A stretch of DNA of 64,000 bases from Lophium mytilinum. Taxonomy: Eukaryota > Ascomycota > Dothideomycetes > Mytilinidiales > Mytilinidiaceae. Below are positions 55,241 through 64,000 of this stretch, in pieces. The translations under genes and the position numbers were made by a program. The notes under the pieces were generated by a model. The model ran no database searches and had not been told where the DNA came from. It saw only the letters and a list, made by a program, of their open reading frames with translations. The stretch's first letter is position 1; each line of letters starts with the position of its first letter. Location: positions 761,765 to 825,764 of the forward strand of contig MU004186.1 in assembly GCA_010093605.1 (NCBI GenBank). Direction: 5' to 3'.

Positions 55241-55885
55241 TCATTCCGAACCTCCCATCTCCTCCACTGGCAGTACCGTCGTCATCGGCAACACAGGTGT
55301 CAGTGATACCCGCATCGTCTGTCTCAGCGGTAGTGCCTTTGTTCCGCCCTTCGCCGGTGACGCCGTCACGGTAATCGTCGTCACTCGGCTCGAGTGTGGA
55401 GGCGTGAAGACGATCGGCAGTCCACCGACTCTCTCACTAGTCGCGACCCCGGATCCCGGATCAGGGTCCGCGGAGGGCGGCGGGTCGTGAACTGTTGTTG
55501 TAGAGATTGCCGTGATGGTTGCGGTGGTGATCATCGTTGGATTTGAAGGTGTGGTGAAGGTGGATATGGGTGTAGGCGTGGGCTTGGGCGAGTGCTTTGT
55601 GCGTAGTCCGATTGCAACGCTGGTAATCGTTACGACGGTGAACAAGAGGAAGACGGTTAGTGCGATGTGGGCTTTGCGGCGGCGGGCGTGGATGGCGGGG
55701 ATGGTGGGAATATAGGGGCGGTAGGGAAGAGGTGGGAATGGGGGCGGAGGCGGACCAGGATAGGGCGGTGGTGATTTGTTGTCGTCGGGGATTGTGATAG
55801 TTTCGAAGGTTGAAGTATGGGAGTAAGGGTCTAAATGGTATGAGGGAGTTGGGTAGGCTAGATAAGTTGGTGGGTTGGGACTCAT
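55241..55885 (-). CDS. Pro/Thr-rich single-pass membrane protein
   Basis: Single exon, 214 aa, family not recognised. The N-terminal 65 residues are Pro/Tyr-rich (PPPYPGPPPPPFPPLPYRPY) and end in ARRRKAH. One membrane helix follows (IALTVFLLFTVVTITSVAIGL, about 74-94; only parts are certain). The rest is Thr/Ser/Pro-rich with no cysteine, suited to heavy O-glycosylation. Basic residues before the helix suggest a cytosolic N-terminus and an external C-terminus. The PPPYPG stretch could be a PY-type ligand for WW domains such as the ubiquitin ligase Rsp5. Function unknown. Confidence 0.6.
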   Translation of the reverse strand: MSPNPPTYLAYPTPSYHLDPYSHTSTFETITIPDDNKSPPPYPGPPPPPFPPLPYRPYIPTIPAIHARRRKAHIALTVFLLFTVVTITSVAIGLRTKHSPKPTPTPISTFTTPSNPTMITTATITAISTTTVHDPPPSADPDPGSGVATSERVGGLPIVFTPPHSSRVTTITVTASPAKGGTKALPLRQTMRVSLTPVLPMTTVLPVEEMGGSE

Positions 55886-56186
55886 TTTGATAGGAGAGTG
55901 AGGTATCGCTATAGTTGACTGATTCCCTCTGCTGTTACTAATGAGATATGCGGGGATGTCTGGAGACTGGAGTAGGTTTTTTCTGGATATGAGGATAACA
56001 GAAACTGGTCATACAACGCGAGTAAGGTGGTATATTGTGAAGCCGATAGTAGTGTACTTCCAATCGCAAGAGAAACAAAGAGACAAAGTACCTAAACTTG
56101 CGTCATTGGTTCAAGCTAGATACCTTCAAACAAAGAGAAAATTTGACACCCAGAAAAAAGCTTACTGGGCCTTAGGCTGTACTAAG
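55886..56186. other. gap between two minus-strand genes
   Basis: 301 bases; promoter of the membrane protein and 3' end of the beta-trefoil-like gene. Nothing else seen. Confidence 0.35.
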
Positions 56187-56762
56187 CTAAAGTCTAACAA
56201 ACTGCCAGGCAGTCGAATCAGACTCCCAGTCTTCAACCACGGCCAGCTTCTCTGAACCATTCTCCACCTTGATTCCAACCGGACGAAGGTCGTTCCAAAG
56301 TAGCATAATCCAGTTGTCATAATGCGTCATGAGCAGGAGGTATCCTCCCTCCGGCTTCTGTCTTACGGAGAAGTTCTCCCAGATATTTTGCCCGCTGGCT
56401 GTGCAGCAAAGCTCCTCGTTCTTATCGTAACCCAAGAACATGCCCGACGCAGGATCCTGAAATCCAAGCCAACCTTTGTTTTCAACACACCGCCAGCGAG
56501 TCATGCTGTGACTGCCCAGTGGACCCAATACAATCCGTCCCTGCTGAAATGTAATCACCTTTCCTGTCGCTACTGACTGGATGAGGAAGGACGAGCCAGG
56601 ACTCGGGACTGAGGAGTCAAGCGGCGATTGAACATTGTCCCCCTTGTCCAATCTGTCACTAGCGCTCCGGGATGTCGTGGAAGGCGTATAGACTGTCGCA
56701 TACTCGGAGTCGGGAGAGGACGCGGCGTCGACTTGGTTCAGGGCCATGATTCGTATGCCCAC
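56187..56762 (-). CDS. small beta-trefoil-like (fascin/ricin-like fold) protein
   Basis: Single exon of up to 191 aa (ATGs at 56762 and 56747). After a Ser/Asp-rich leader of about 55 residues, the rest shows a repeating pattern of short beta strands: SFLIQSVATGKVITF, GWLGFQDPASGMFLGYD, ENFSVRQKPEGGYLLLM, VGIKVENGSEKLAVVED. The ending is STAWQFVRL. Alternating W/F-containing strands with GK/GY turns are typical of beta-trefoil domains such as fascin-like or ricin-type folds. No signal peptide, so probably cytosolic. Similar short proteins are common in Pezizomycotina, sometimes beside HET genes as here, but no function is established and the fold call is by eye. Confidence 0.6.
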   Translation of the reverse strand: MGIRIMALNQVDAASSPDSEYATVYTPSTTSRSASDRLDKGDNVQSPLDSSVPSPGSSFLIQSVATGKVITFQQGRIVLGPLGSHSMTRWRCVENKGWLGFQDPASGMFLGYDKNEELCCTASGQNIWENFSVRQKPEGGYLLLMTHYDNWIMLLWNDLRPVGIKVENGSEKLAVVEDWESDSTAWQFVRL

Positions 56763-57430
56763 TTGTTCAACGACCGCAGGATCGTGAGTTGTAGTGGTTC
56801 GTCGATAAGTGCTGCTTTGTTAGTGCGCTCTTCTAAACAATAATAGGGAGACAAGACTGACAAGGTAGTAGTTTCGGGCTCGATAAGGCCACTTTCCAAG
56901 CGTAGAAAAGTGCGGGGAAAGAGGATGCCAGCTGCTGATTGTTCTTGTGGCACGGGGGTGCTGTGCCACCCAAGGGTGGACGTTAGTCTGCTCTACTTCA
57001 GCCTTCACCTAAGCTAGATCAACCCAACGAAAAATAGCGAATCTCAAAATCTCCTTTTGAGTAGCCTTAGAATATGTACTAGTCCATATTTATGACATGT
57101 ACTGAATCATTGCGCAGCCTTGATCATTCGAAATCTTCAGCAAAGATACTGATACGTCGTGGCGCCCTGAACCTTTATAGATTGACTCAGCTATCATAGA
57201 TAGCACGAAACATCCTCTTCTCTGCTCTCATTATCTCTAAGAACTTTCCATCCATCAAGCCATGGATATAGCCTTCGCCAATATATCGAAACCTTTCTTG
57301 CAGAGCTCGATCGTGTTCTATGATGAGACTCTAGAAGTGTCGTCGGGTTTCGTTTGTGCTGGAATGGACGTGAGGCTCTGGGAAGACTACTTTAGATGAT
57401 GTTTCTTCGAGTTTCCTTGTGCTATCGTCT
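56763..57430. other. intergenic between the beta-trefoil-like gene and the HET fossil
   Basis: About 670 bases with no further gene. The right end may include more of the decayed HET gene, whose 3' limit is unclear. Confidence 0.35.
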
Positions 57431-57439
57431 TCGGGGACT

Positions 57440-59115
57440 TTTTTTTCTTCACATGTACACTTGAGGCCAAGTTCGAAGCAGGTCGCAGGACACGAAATAC
57501 CTGCGAACCCGCCCGGGAGTACACCTAGTCACCAGGACGGGCGCTTTCTGGTACTAACCCCATAAATCCGCTCTTAGTGATGGCAAGTTCTCGTCCCACA
57601 CAAGCTACATTGAGTGCAATGAGATGTTGGTCATCGTCGGCGATAGTGCTTTGGTTATCCGGCTAGATCATAGAGAAACCTCGCCCCACTGGATCTCCAT
57701 TCTCGTGCCTCAAGTCGGCGACGATGGTTCTCATGAATGCTTCCTTGATTGTATCGCCGGTAAAGTAGGCTGCGGAGCCGTTTTTCGAGGTCCAAGAAGT
57801 CTTGACGATCGAAATCAGCGTCGGCTCTGTGGCGACTGAGGATACGTCTTCAATGCGATCGAATTCCGCGCCCTGTAGTACGAGAACATCGTCTGCCGAT
57901 GAATATAAGAATCGACTGGAGAGTGGACCAGCGATGTCTTGGAGACTCTTGCCGCTGGCTAAATAAGCTGTTCCTGCTAAGGTTTCTCCTCCTGCTTGCA
58001 TAATAGGTAAAATTTTTGATGAAAGGGATTTGTACGCTGTCTTTCCGAAGTCCGAAACCCAAGATGGTAAATTCAGGGTCTCCAGACTGGCAGCAAAGCC
58101 CTAAGACGTCGAGTAGATTGACCCAGAAGCTATCATTGTCGAGGCAAGCGCTACGACCTCCCTATAGAGTTCGGCCACCGTTTTAGTATAATCAGGCTTC
58201 AATTCCCGAGCTAAAGATTGATCGGCCGCAAGATGTAGAACCGCATAAACCCTGTCTCGTGGGTCTGTAGCATTATAGTAGCGGAAATTCTGGAGTAGAT
58301 CTATGAGCCCCATCTTGTAGGTAGCATGGTTGGTCCGACGGGTTTTGATGACATAGAATTTGAAAACGCTGTTCAGCTCGTTTCTGAAGTTGATGAGCTC
58401 CTCGGAATGTCTGAAGGCAGGCCCGAGAATAACGGCCCCAAGAAACATAGCATCTCAGATCATCCATGTATCGCCGCACATGAATGGTATCTTTTGTCGT
58501 CGTAGCCTCCTGGACAACCCATAGTCTGCTCCACCAATGTCGTCTGAAAAGAGCTACGAGAGCTTTCAGCGCTCTATCAGATGCAAGAATACCCGGAAGA
58601 CAACTTTGCGCAGTTGCAGAGATGGCATCTTCCCAAGATTGCTCTTGGTTGTAGTACTCTTTGAAGAGATTGATAATTTCTAGAAGTTTAGCCATCGGAA
58701 ATCCGCCGTCGTCGTCATGAAAGCCGAGCCAGAGCACGACTCTCTCTGCGTTTTCGTATATGCTCTTCATTCAACGAACCTGACGTCCACGTTCAGTAAC
58801 ATCGTCTTGATTGATGGCGATAGCGTCCATCTATAAAGTCTTTGTCTCGCCTGGGTGTCGGACATGCTTCAATGCGGAGTACAAATTCCGGATAACACTA
58901 AAGGGTCGTCCATTGAGAGTGATTGGTATCTTAATGGACGGGTCGCCCCATGTGTGAGAATAAGCCCAATAGGCCAGAAGCATATCACCGTTGATTAGCT
59001 CTATCGTGCAAGATATATCTTCATTTTGCCCAGGCAGGATAGTGATAACGCGTATGTCCCATGCATGCTCTAGGCGAAGGTATTGGAATGGTCTAGATAG
59101 AGTGTGAGGATCCAA
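57440..59115 (-). pseudogene. broken HET-domain (heterokaryon incompatibility) gene, fossil
   Basis: Pieces of a HET-domain protein run right to left in order. The N-terminal piece from about 59115 has the family's YLRLEHAWDIRVITILPG lead and AYSHTWGDP box. Downstream are the NQDD box, the AERVVLWLG and RLWVVQEA boxes, DPRDRVYAVL and a C-terminal region with GYMGLVP-like sequence. The gene is broken, with several breaks (about five), and looks old but still easily recognised. HET proteins trigger vegetative incompatibility and cell death on fusion with an unlike strain; many genomes carry dozens, with a large share decayed. The 3' boundary is approximate. It has no functional product as it stands. 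Confidence 0.8.
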
Positions 59116-60066
59116 GTCGAGCAGAGCAGTTTAAGGGTAATTTAGTGCTGAACACAGAGTGCAAGATGCCATCGAGGCGCTCGAGAACGAAACATCCATG
59201 AACGGACAGAGATTGCTGGAGCAAAGTTGGACTCACAGGAGATCGTCCATGATGCTGTCCTAGAGCGACCCAGCACATCGCCAAATCATAATAGACTATG
59301 GCTGAGACATCTGCAGGTGTGGAGGCAAGGAGTCCGTTGATGGAGGTGAGACGGACGAATGGTTGAACAGGCGGAAACGCGAATTCGCCATTGGCGTGGG
59401 GGCCCAGTGGGCATCAATCACGTGATCAAGTCAATAGTCTTCATTAATAAAATCGCTATATGTATATTTTTCTTCATTACATATATTGTTTCACGAGAGA
59501 TAAATCTGCTGTAGCTAGCAAGAAGGTCAACACTTCTGATCACGTGAGCAGAGCCGCTCCTCAGCAGCAAATAAGCTGAAATCGAATATACATGGTGAGC
59601 CGTAACACTTTAGGCCTCTTCATTTTTAGGTGCCAAATGGCAAACAATACACATCCAACGCCGAACCGAATGCAGCGCTATGCTATACCACCCACGCTAA
59701 ACGCTGAACCGCTAGCTCATATGCATGCTGACAAAAGAAAAGCAACGATCGGTACACTGTACAATATGTACCAGGAGGGTATTTGCAGGTAATGTGTTGC
59801 TGTGGCGGTTCTGTGAATAATAAGTCAGCTCATCCTTCATCCGAGTAGCACGGAGTATCTCAGAGCGCATATTGTCACGTGGAGAAGAGGATGAATCAAA
59901 TATGACTGAAAGGAAGGAAAGCGCCAGGCTTGTATTTTAGATTGAATTTCAGATAGCATGAATTTAACAAAGATATGAGGGAAAGCCGTAAGGCGTGAGA
60001 GTTGACGAAGTAAAATGACCAGAATAGAGAAAAGAAGGAATGAAAAATAAAAGAAAAAGACATGAC
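59116..60066. other. intergenic, AT-rich in part
   Basis: About 950 bases between the HET fossil and the carboxylesterase (both minus). AT-rich around 59430-59480 and 59880-60060. No gene, RNA or copy of the repeat family found. Confidence 0.4.
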
Positions 60067-61770
60067 TTACTGCACTAGAGTTATGCCAATCGAGTCGATC
60101 AAAGCACATTTCTGCTTCTCAATGGCTGGCACATCCTCCATCTTAACCACTGCATTATCGAATAGGATCCTTTGGCCGTAAGCACCCTTCGACTGTTCCC
60201 ACGTAAAGGTCTGTTTCTTCTGATTCTTGTAGACGTATCCAGAGTAGTTGTTTGGATTGTACGTGCGGATGAAACTAGCCCAGTACTGGTGAATATACTG
60301 TCCTGGCTCTGTCTTGCCGGCTATTGTCTTATCGCCCCAGAAAAGGGGGCCTATTTCAGAGACATGCCCCGCAGTACCGACATTCCAGTGATAGTTCCAG
60401 GCATTCTGATTGGCTTTCGCGTATGCACTAGTCATGTTGAGGCCCGGACATAGATAACGAATCGACCCATACAGATCACCTGCTTGTTCCCTCCACCCAT
60501 TTGTTCCAGTGAAGACTGTACGCAGCTTGTCGAGGTCTTTATCAGTCAAGGACGGGAACTGAGATCTAACAAAATCATCAGACTCTGTTTGAGTGGTTAT
60601 CGTCTTGGGGGTGAAGCTGAGTCCGTCATTCGTGTCGTCGCCAAAAATGGTGGGCACTTTGACGAAATGACCGTTCGCAATCTCGTTGTAGGTGTAGTCC
60701 TTGACGAAATCATAGTCGAGAGTGGGTCCCCACAAGTAGATGGGAGGGTTTCGGCCACCAGGAAATGCTATTTTAACCTTTTTGACGGCTTGCTGGAATG
60801 CTGGGGCGTCCATAGTCTGAAGGCAGGCAAGGGTTTTGCAATGGGCTTGCTTGAGGAGCTCTCGGTACATGAACTCGCTGTCCTTTACATCTCTCAGTGC
60901 CGGGAACGATTGCGATTCACCTGCTGCGGCATGGAATAGGTTTGCGTCCGATCCTCCATAAGCGGTGAGCTGAAGAACAACCGAGCCTGCTCCAGCGCTA
61001 GCTCCACCAAGGACAACGTGGTTGGGATCTCCCCCGAACTAAACATTCCTGATTAGACAGCTATTCAAAGGCACTCTGATCAGGAGGAACAGAGAAGGGA
61101 GCACAATGCGAAGATAGGGGATGAGACGTACCTTGCTGATATGGTCCTGGACCCACTTCAACAACTGCCTTTGGTCTTTCAGCCCATTGTTGAGACTGAG
61201 AGATTTGTTTCCGGCAATCTTTTGACTTGCAAGAAATCCATATGGACCGACACGGTAGTTGAAATTGACGAATACCATGCCCATATCTGCCGCTCGGATA
61301 AGTTCAGACCCGTTGTAATTCGAATTGGCATTTGCATTGAATCCGCCTCCTTGAATGAAGACATACACAGGTAGGAGGTTCGAGGTGGATGCGTTGGTGG
61401 GGGCGAATACGTTGGCAAAGAGGCAGTCTTCGGACTCTTTATCAGTGTTTTGGTCCGTCAAATTGAACGACGTGCCAAGACAAACAGGTCCGTACTGAAA
61501 ACAGGTTAGCTATCTCACTTGATTTGGAGGATAGCCAAACAGTACCTTATTAGCATCGACAATGCCCTTAGTAGAGGGAGGATCTCGAGGAGCGGCGAAC
61601 CGGAGGCCGTTTTCACCGGTCACCTGATCGGCGTAGCGTAGGCCGATCCAATGTGTGATGCCATCGTCTTGCTCTTCGCCTTTGTATTTAGAATACCCGA
61701 GGTCAACAAGAGTGTCTACACCGAGTGCCCCCGAAGCTGCAAATGCTGCGAGAAGCAGAAGCGAGCGCAT
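60067..61770 (-). CDS. secreted type-B carboxylesterase/lipase
   Basis: Three exons (61770-61546, 61494-61132 and 61038-60067) give 519 aa. A signal peptide (MRSLLLLAAFAASGALG) opens the protein. The carboxylesterase fold is evident: LRFAAPRDPP, ESEDCLFANVFAP, the oxyanion-hole region VYVFIQGGGFN, FNYRVGPYGFLAS, LNNGLKDQRQLLKWVQDHI and FGGDPNHVVLGGASAGAG. The nucleophile is Ser210 in G-A-S-A-G; most relatives have G-E-S-A-G. GDDTNDGLSF contains the likely acid position (Asp where Glu is commoner), and GHVSEIGPLFWG holds the likely catalytic His. Such enzymes hydrolyse lipid, phenolic or toxin esters outside the cell; the substrate cannot be told. Introns are 51 and 93 nt with phase kept. Confidence 0.88.
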
Positions 61771-63045
61771 GGCCTTGCCAAATCTAGGAGCTATCGGAAA
61801 AGATAAATAGGTGAGGGAAGACGGGAGAGCAATGAAAGTTGAGGGCGTGGAGGTCTAGGATAATGGTGCTTTATCATGAAACTGAGACTGAATGAGGAGA
61901 AAGGATGAACGATGGTAACCTAGGGTTGACGCAGTACTGCATGGCTAAGTATGGTGCGTTGGTTAGAGCTTCACCATATCTATACTTGGCTGTAAGAGAA
62001 CAGATGTCCAACAAAGGCGACAAAGAAAGAAAGCCGAAAGGAAGCCGAAAGGAAGTCGAAGGAGGAGACACGTTTGGTGAAAGAGACAGCGACGCCGCAG
62101 AGGCGTTGCACAAGGAAACAAAGACGGCGAAGAACAGGAAGGGGCACAGCGGCAGTTGAGGCTTATCAGGCGCTTAGGCAGGGATGGGTGTTGGCGAGAC
62201 AGGTCGATTTTGCTGGGCCGGCATGACATGTGCATGCCGTGGGATTGGCCAGGAGAATGCTGGATCGGCGGGTTGAAATTGGGCGTTTCGGGGGCGCAGC
62301 GCTCCTCCAACGGCAGAGGGCAGCGGTGACGCGGACAGCAGTAGCAACACCGGCTGGACCGCAAATACGACGTTAGTGAAGTTTCGCGGGCATGAGCACG
62401 AATTGGCGCGTGAAGATGAGCAAATGCGCCCACGTGCTGGGCCAAGCAGCTAATTTGTGAAAAGCCAAGATGACCAAGATGGCCAAGATGGCCAAGGCAG
62501 ATCTCCCGCCCTTGGCATGAACGGCTCCGTCAACTTTAACTTCATCATCACGCTCAAGGGTCCAGCCACGCAGACCGAGTCCCAGGGTCTGCTTGATGAG
62601 CCCTGGGAAAGCGCCTGACAAACGCCTGGCACCTGGATACGAGGGCGTGTTTCGACCCTGGACCACAACGGCGGAATGGGCCGAAAATAGGATCAGCCTC
62701 CCATCCTGGCAGGTAAAATATCCAGGCAGGGACCTCGAGGTGGTATTGTCTTTGCTTGTATTTCTTCTGTTGGATGACCGCCCCTTCCTGAATTATCTTC
62801 CTGCGTATCTATTCAAGTCTCATTCGTCACGCGTTTCTCTCCATGGAACCCCGTTGTGCCGTTACCGTTTTACCCTTGCAGAATACAGAGTTTCGGCTCT
62901 CGTCCGACGTCCCACCGAGCAACTTTGCCAACTCCCGTCCGAACACTGTCTAAATGACATCACGACGTCAACACTCCCCAAATGTCCTAAATCTTGAACC
63001 GCCTACTTTCTTCCAAGCCGCGGCTTCTTTCCCCTCTCTTTCGTC
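61771..63045. promoter_or_regulatory. divergent promoter region, carboxylesterase and flavoprotein
   Basis: 1.27 kb between two divergent start codons. Contains a short CCAAGATGG-type unit repeated about three times near 62465-62497. No gene is supported. Confidence 0.45.
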
Positions 63046-64000
63046 ATGTCTGCTTTAGTCTACGACGTCGTAATCGTCGGCAGCGGGAATGCAGGTTTCT
63101 GTGCCGCCGCGTCCGCAGTTGAGAGCGGTGCATCCCGCGTGCTCCTCCTCGAAAAAGCCCCCTTAGCGTGGGCAGGAGGCAATTCCACATTTACGGCCGG
63201 CGCATATCGCACAGTCTTTCGCAGCCTCGCCGACGTGCTGCCGCTGGTCAACAATGTGCCGCCAAATCTCACCCCTCAGATCGACATGGCGCCGTACACA
63301 GAAACAGACTTCTTGCACGACCTGCAACGCGTGACGAACGGGCGCTGCGACCCCCAGCTCGCAGCAGCACTTGTTGGCGAGTCGAGGGTCACGACGAAGT
63401 GGCTGGCGCAGAACGGCATCAAGTTCCAATTGAGTTTCAAACGCCAGGCGTACGAGATCGAGGGACGGTGGAAGTTTTGGGGCGGGATGGTGCTGATGGT
63501 GCAGGATGGAGGCAAGGGGCTGACGAGGCAGCACCAAGAGAATGCGAGGAGGAAAGGGGTGGAGGTGAGGTATGAGAGTCCCGTGGTGGGTCTACTCTGC
63601 AATGACGGCGGCCAAGTCACGGGCGTGAGTGTCAAAGGGGAGAACGGGAAGACTTATAGTGTGTTGGCCCGCGGCGGTGTTGTGCTTTGTGCGGGTGGCT
63701 TCGAGGCGAATCCAAGCATGAGAGCGCAATATCTCGGTCCGGGGTGGGATCTGGCATATGTACGTGGCAGCCCTTACAACACCGGTGAGTGCTTGAATAT
63801 GGCGATTAGTGAGGTGAGTGCAAAGTCGGCAGGGAATTGGTCTGGGTGCCATTCTACCTGCTGGGACGCTAATGCTCCGACGGACGCTGGTGATCAAAAC
63901 CTCACGAACCAGTTCACGAAAAGTGGATACCCTCTAGGACTGATGTTCAACGTCAATGGAAGACGCTTTGTAGATGAAGGATTAGATCTACGCAACTACA
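63046..64000 (+). CDS. FAD-dependent tricarballylate dehydrogenase-like flavoprotein (TcuA type), 5' part
   Basis: The frame runs open from ATG 63046 to the window edge, giving the first 318 residues; the end is outside. The N-terminal dinucleotide-binding motif VVIVGSGNAGFCAA is followed by LLLEKAPLAWAGGNSTFTAG, as in the fumarate reductase/succinate dehydrogenase flavoprotein group. Later motifs NWSGCHSTCWDANAP, LTNQFTKSGYPLGLMFNV and GRRFVDEGLDLRNY match TcuA, which oxidises tricarballylate to cis-aconitate. No signal peptide or membrane segment. No intron in this part. Fungal members are poorly studied; other tricarboxylate-like acids are possible substrates. Partner enzymes of a tricarballylate pathway are not seen in the window. 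Confidence 0.82.
   Translation, partial: MSALVYDVVIVGSGNAGFCAAASAVESGASRVLLLEKAPLAWAGGNSTFTAGAYRTVFRSLADVLPLVNNVPPNLTPQIDMAPYTETDFLHDLQRVTNGRCDPQLAAALVGESRVTTKWLAQNGIKFQLSFKRQAYEIEGRWKFWGGMVLMVQDGGKGLTRQHQENARRKGVEVRYESPVVGLLCNDGGQVTGVSVKGENGKTYSVLARGGVVLCAGGFEANPSMRAQYLGPGWDLAYVRGSPYNTGECLNMAISEVSAKSAGNWSGCHSTCWDANAPTDAGDQNLTNQFTKSGYPLGLMFNVNGRRFVDEGLDLRNY

Noticed and set aside
1-64000. Secondary-metabolite cluster, LTR element or CRISPR array
   Set aside because: No polyketide or peptide synthetase, terpene cyclase, reverse transcriptase, capsid-like gene, long terminal repeat or spaced-repeat array was seen; this is a eukaryotic chromosome segment.

Overview
The window reads as one stretch of a filamentous ascomycete chromosome (Pezizomycotina; the gene set fits Dothideomycetes, but no marker here proves the class). 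Evidence: short GT-AG introns of about 48-150 nt, Pezizomycotina proteins (Snx41, klpA-type kinesin-14, AA11 chitin monooxygenase, HET domain) and repeats decayed by C-to-T / G-to-A change in a CpA context, the mark of repeat-induced point mutation (RIP). Exon boundaries were worked out by hand from splice signals, reading phase and remembered family sequences; no database was searched.

Layout. 1-7.3 kb: 3' end of a probable GT69 glycosyltransferase, a Zrt3-type zinc transporter (+), Snx41 (-) and an unknown membrane-anchored protein (-). 7.3-11.5 kb: a repeat-bearing gap, a small Ser/Thr-rich membrane protein whose first intron holds a 203-bp inverted-repeat element, and an AA11 lytic polysaccharide monooxygenase. 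12-34 kb: housekeeping block with SDHAF4, kinesin-14, a Vps66-like acyltransferase, a Gyp5-like Rab GAP, a Psr1-like phosphatase, a Utp16-like nucleolar protein, a TPR/Sel1 protein and coronin. 34-38.7 kb: a second inverted-repeat element, a SUMO-like-domain protein, an array of four decayed copies of the 203-bp element, and a broken F-box-like gene. 39-44 kb: Sds22, Pex8 (apparent frameshift) and a TMEM170 protein. 44-46.6 kb: empty. 46.6-64 kb: an accessory-looking region with an AA5 galactose-oxidase-type copper radical oxidase carrying two discoidin modules, an orphan gene, a highly divergent G-alpha-like protein, a two-finger C2H2-like protein, a membrane protein, a beta-trefoil-like protein, a HET fossil, a secreted type-B carboxylesterase, and the 5' part of a tricarballylate-dehydrogenase-like flavoprotein.

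Functional links are loose, as is normal for a fungus. Trafficking and membrane identity recur (Snx41, Gyp5, Vps66, coronin). The AA11, AA5 and carboxylesterase genes are secreted biomass-active enzymes, but are too far apart to call a cluster. The most distinctive things seen are the short inverted-repeat element family with its RIP gradient (one nearly intact intronic copy, one decayed array beside a pseudogene, one solo terminus) and the G-alpha-like protein in which nearly every GTPase motif has changed.
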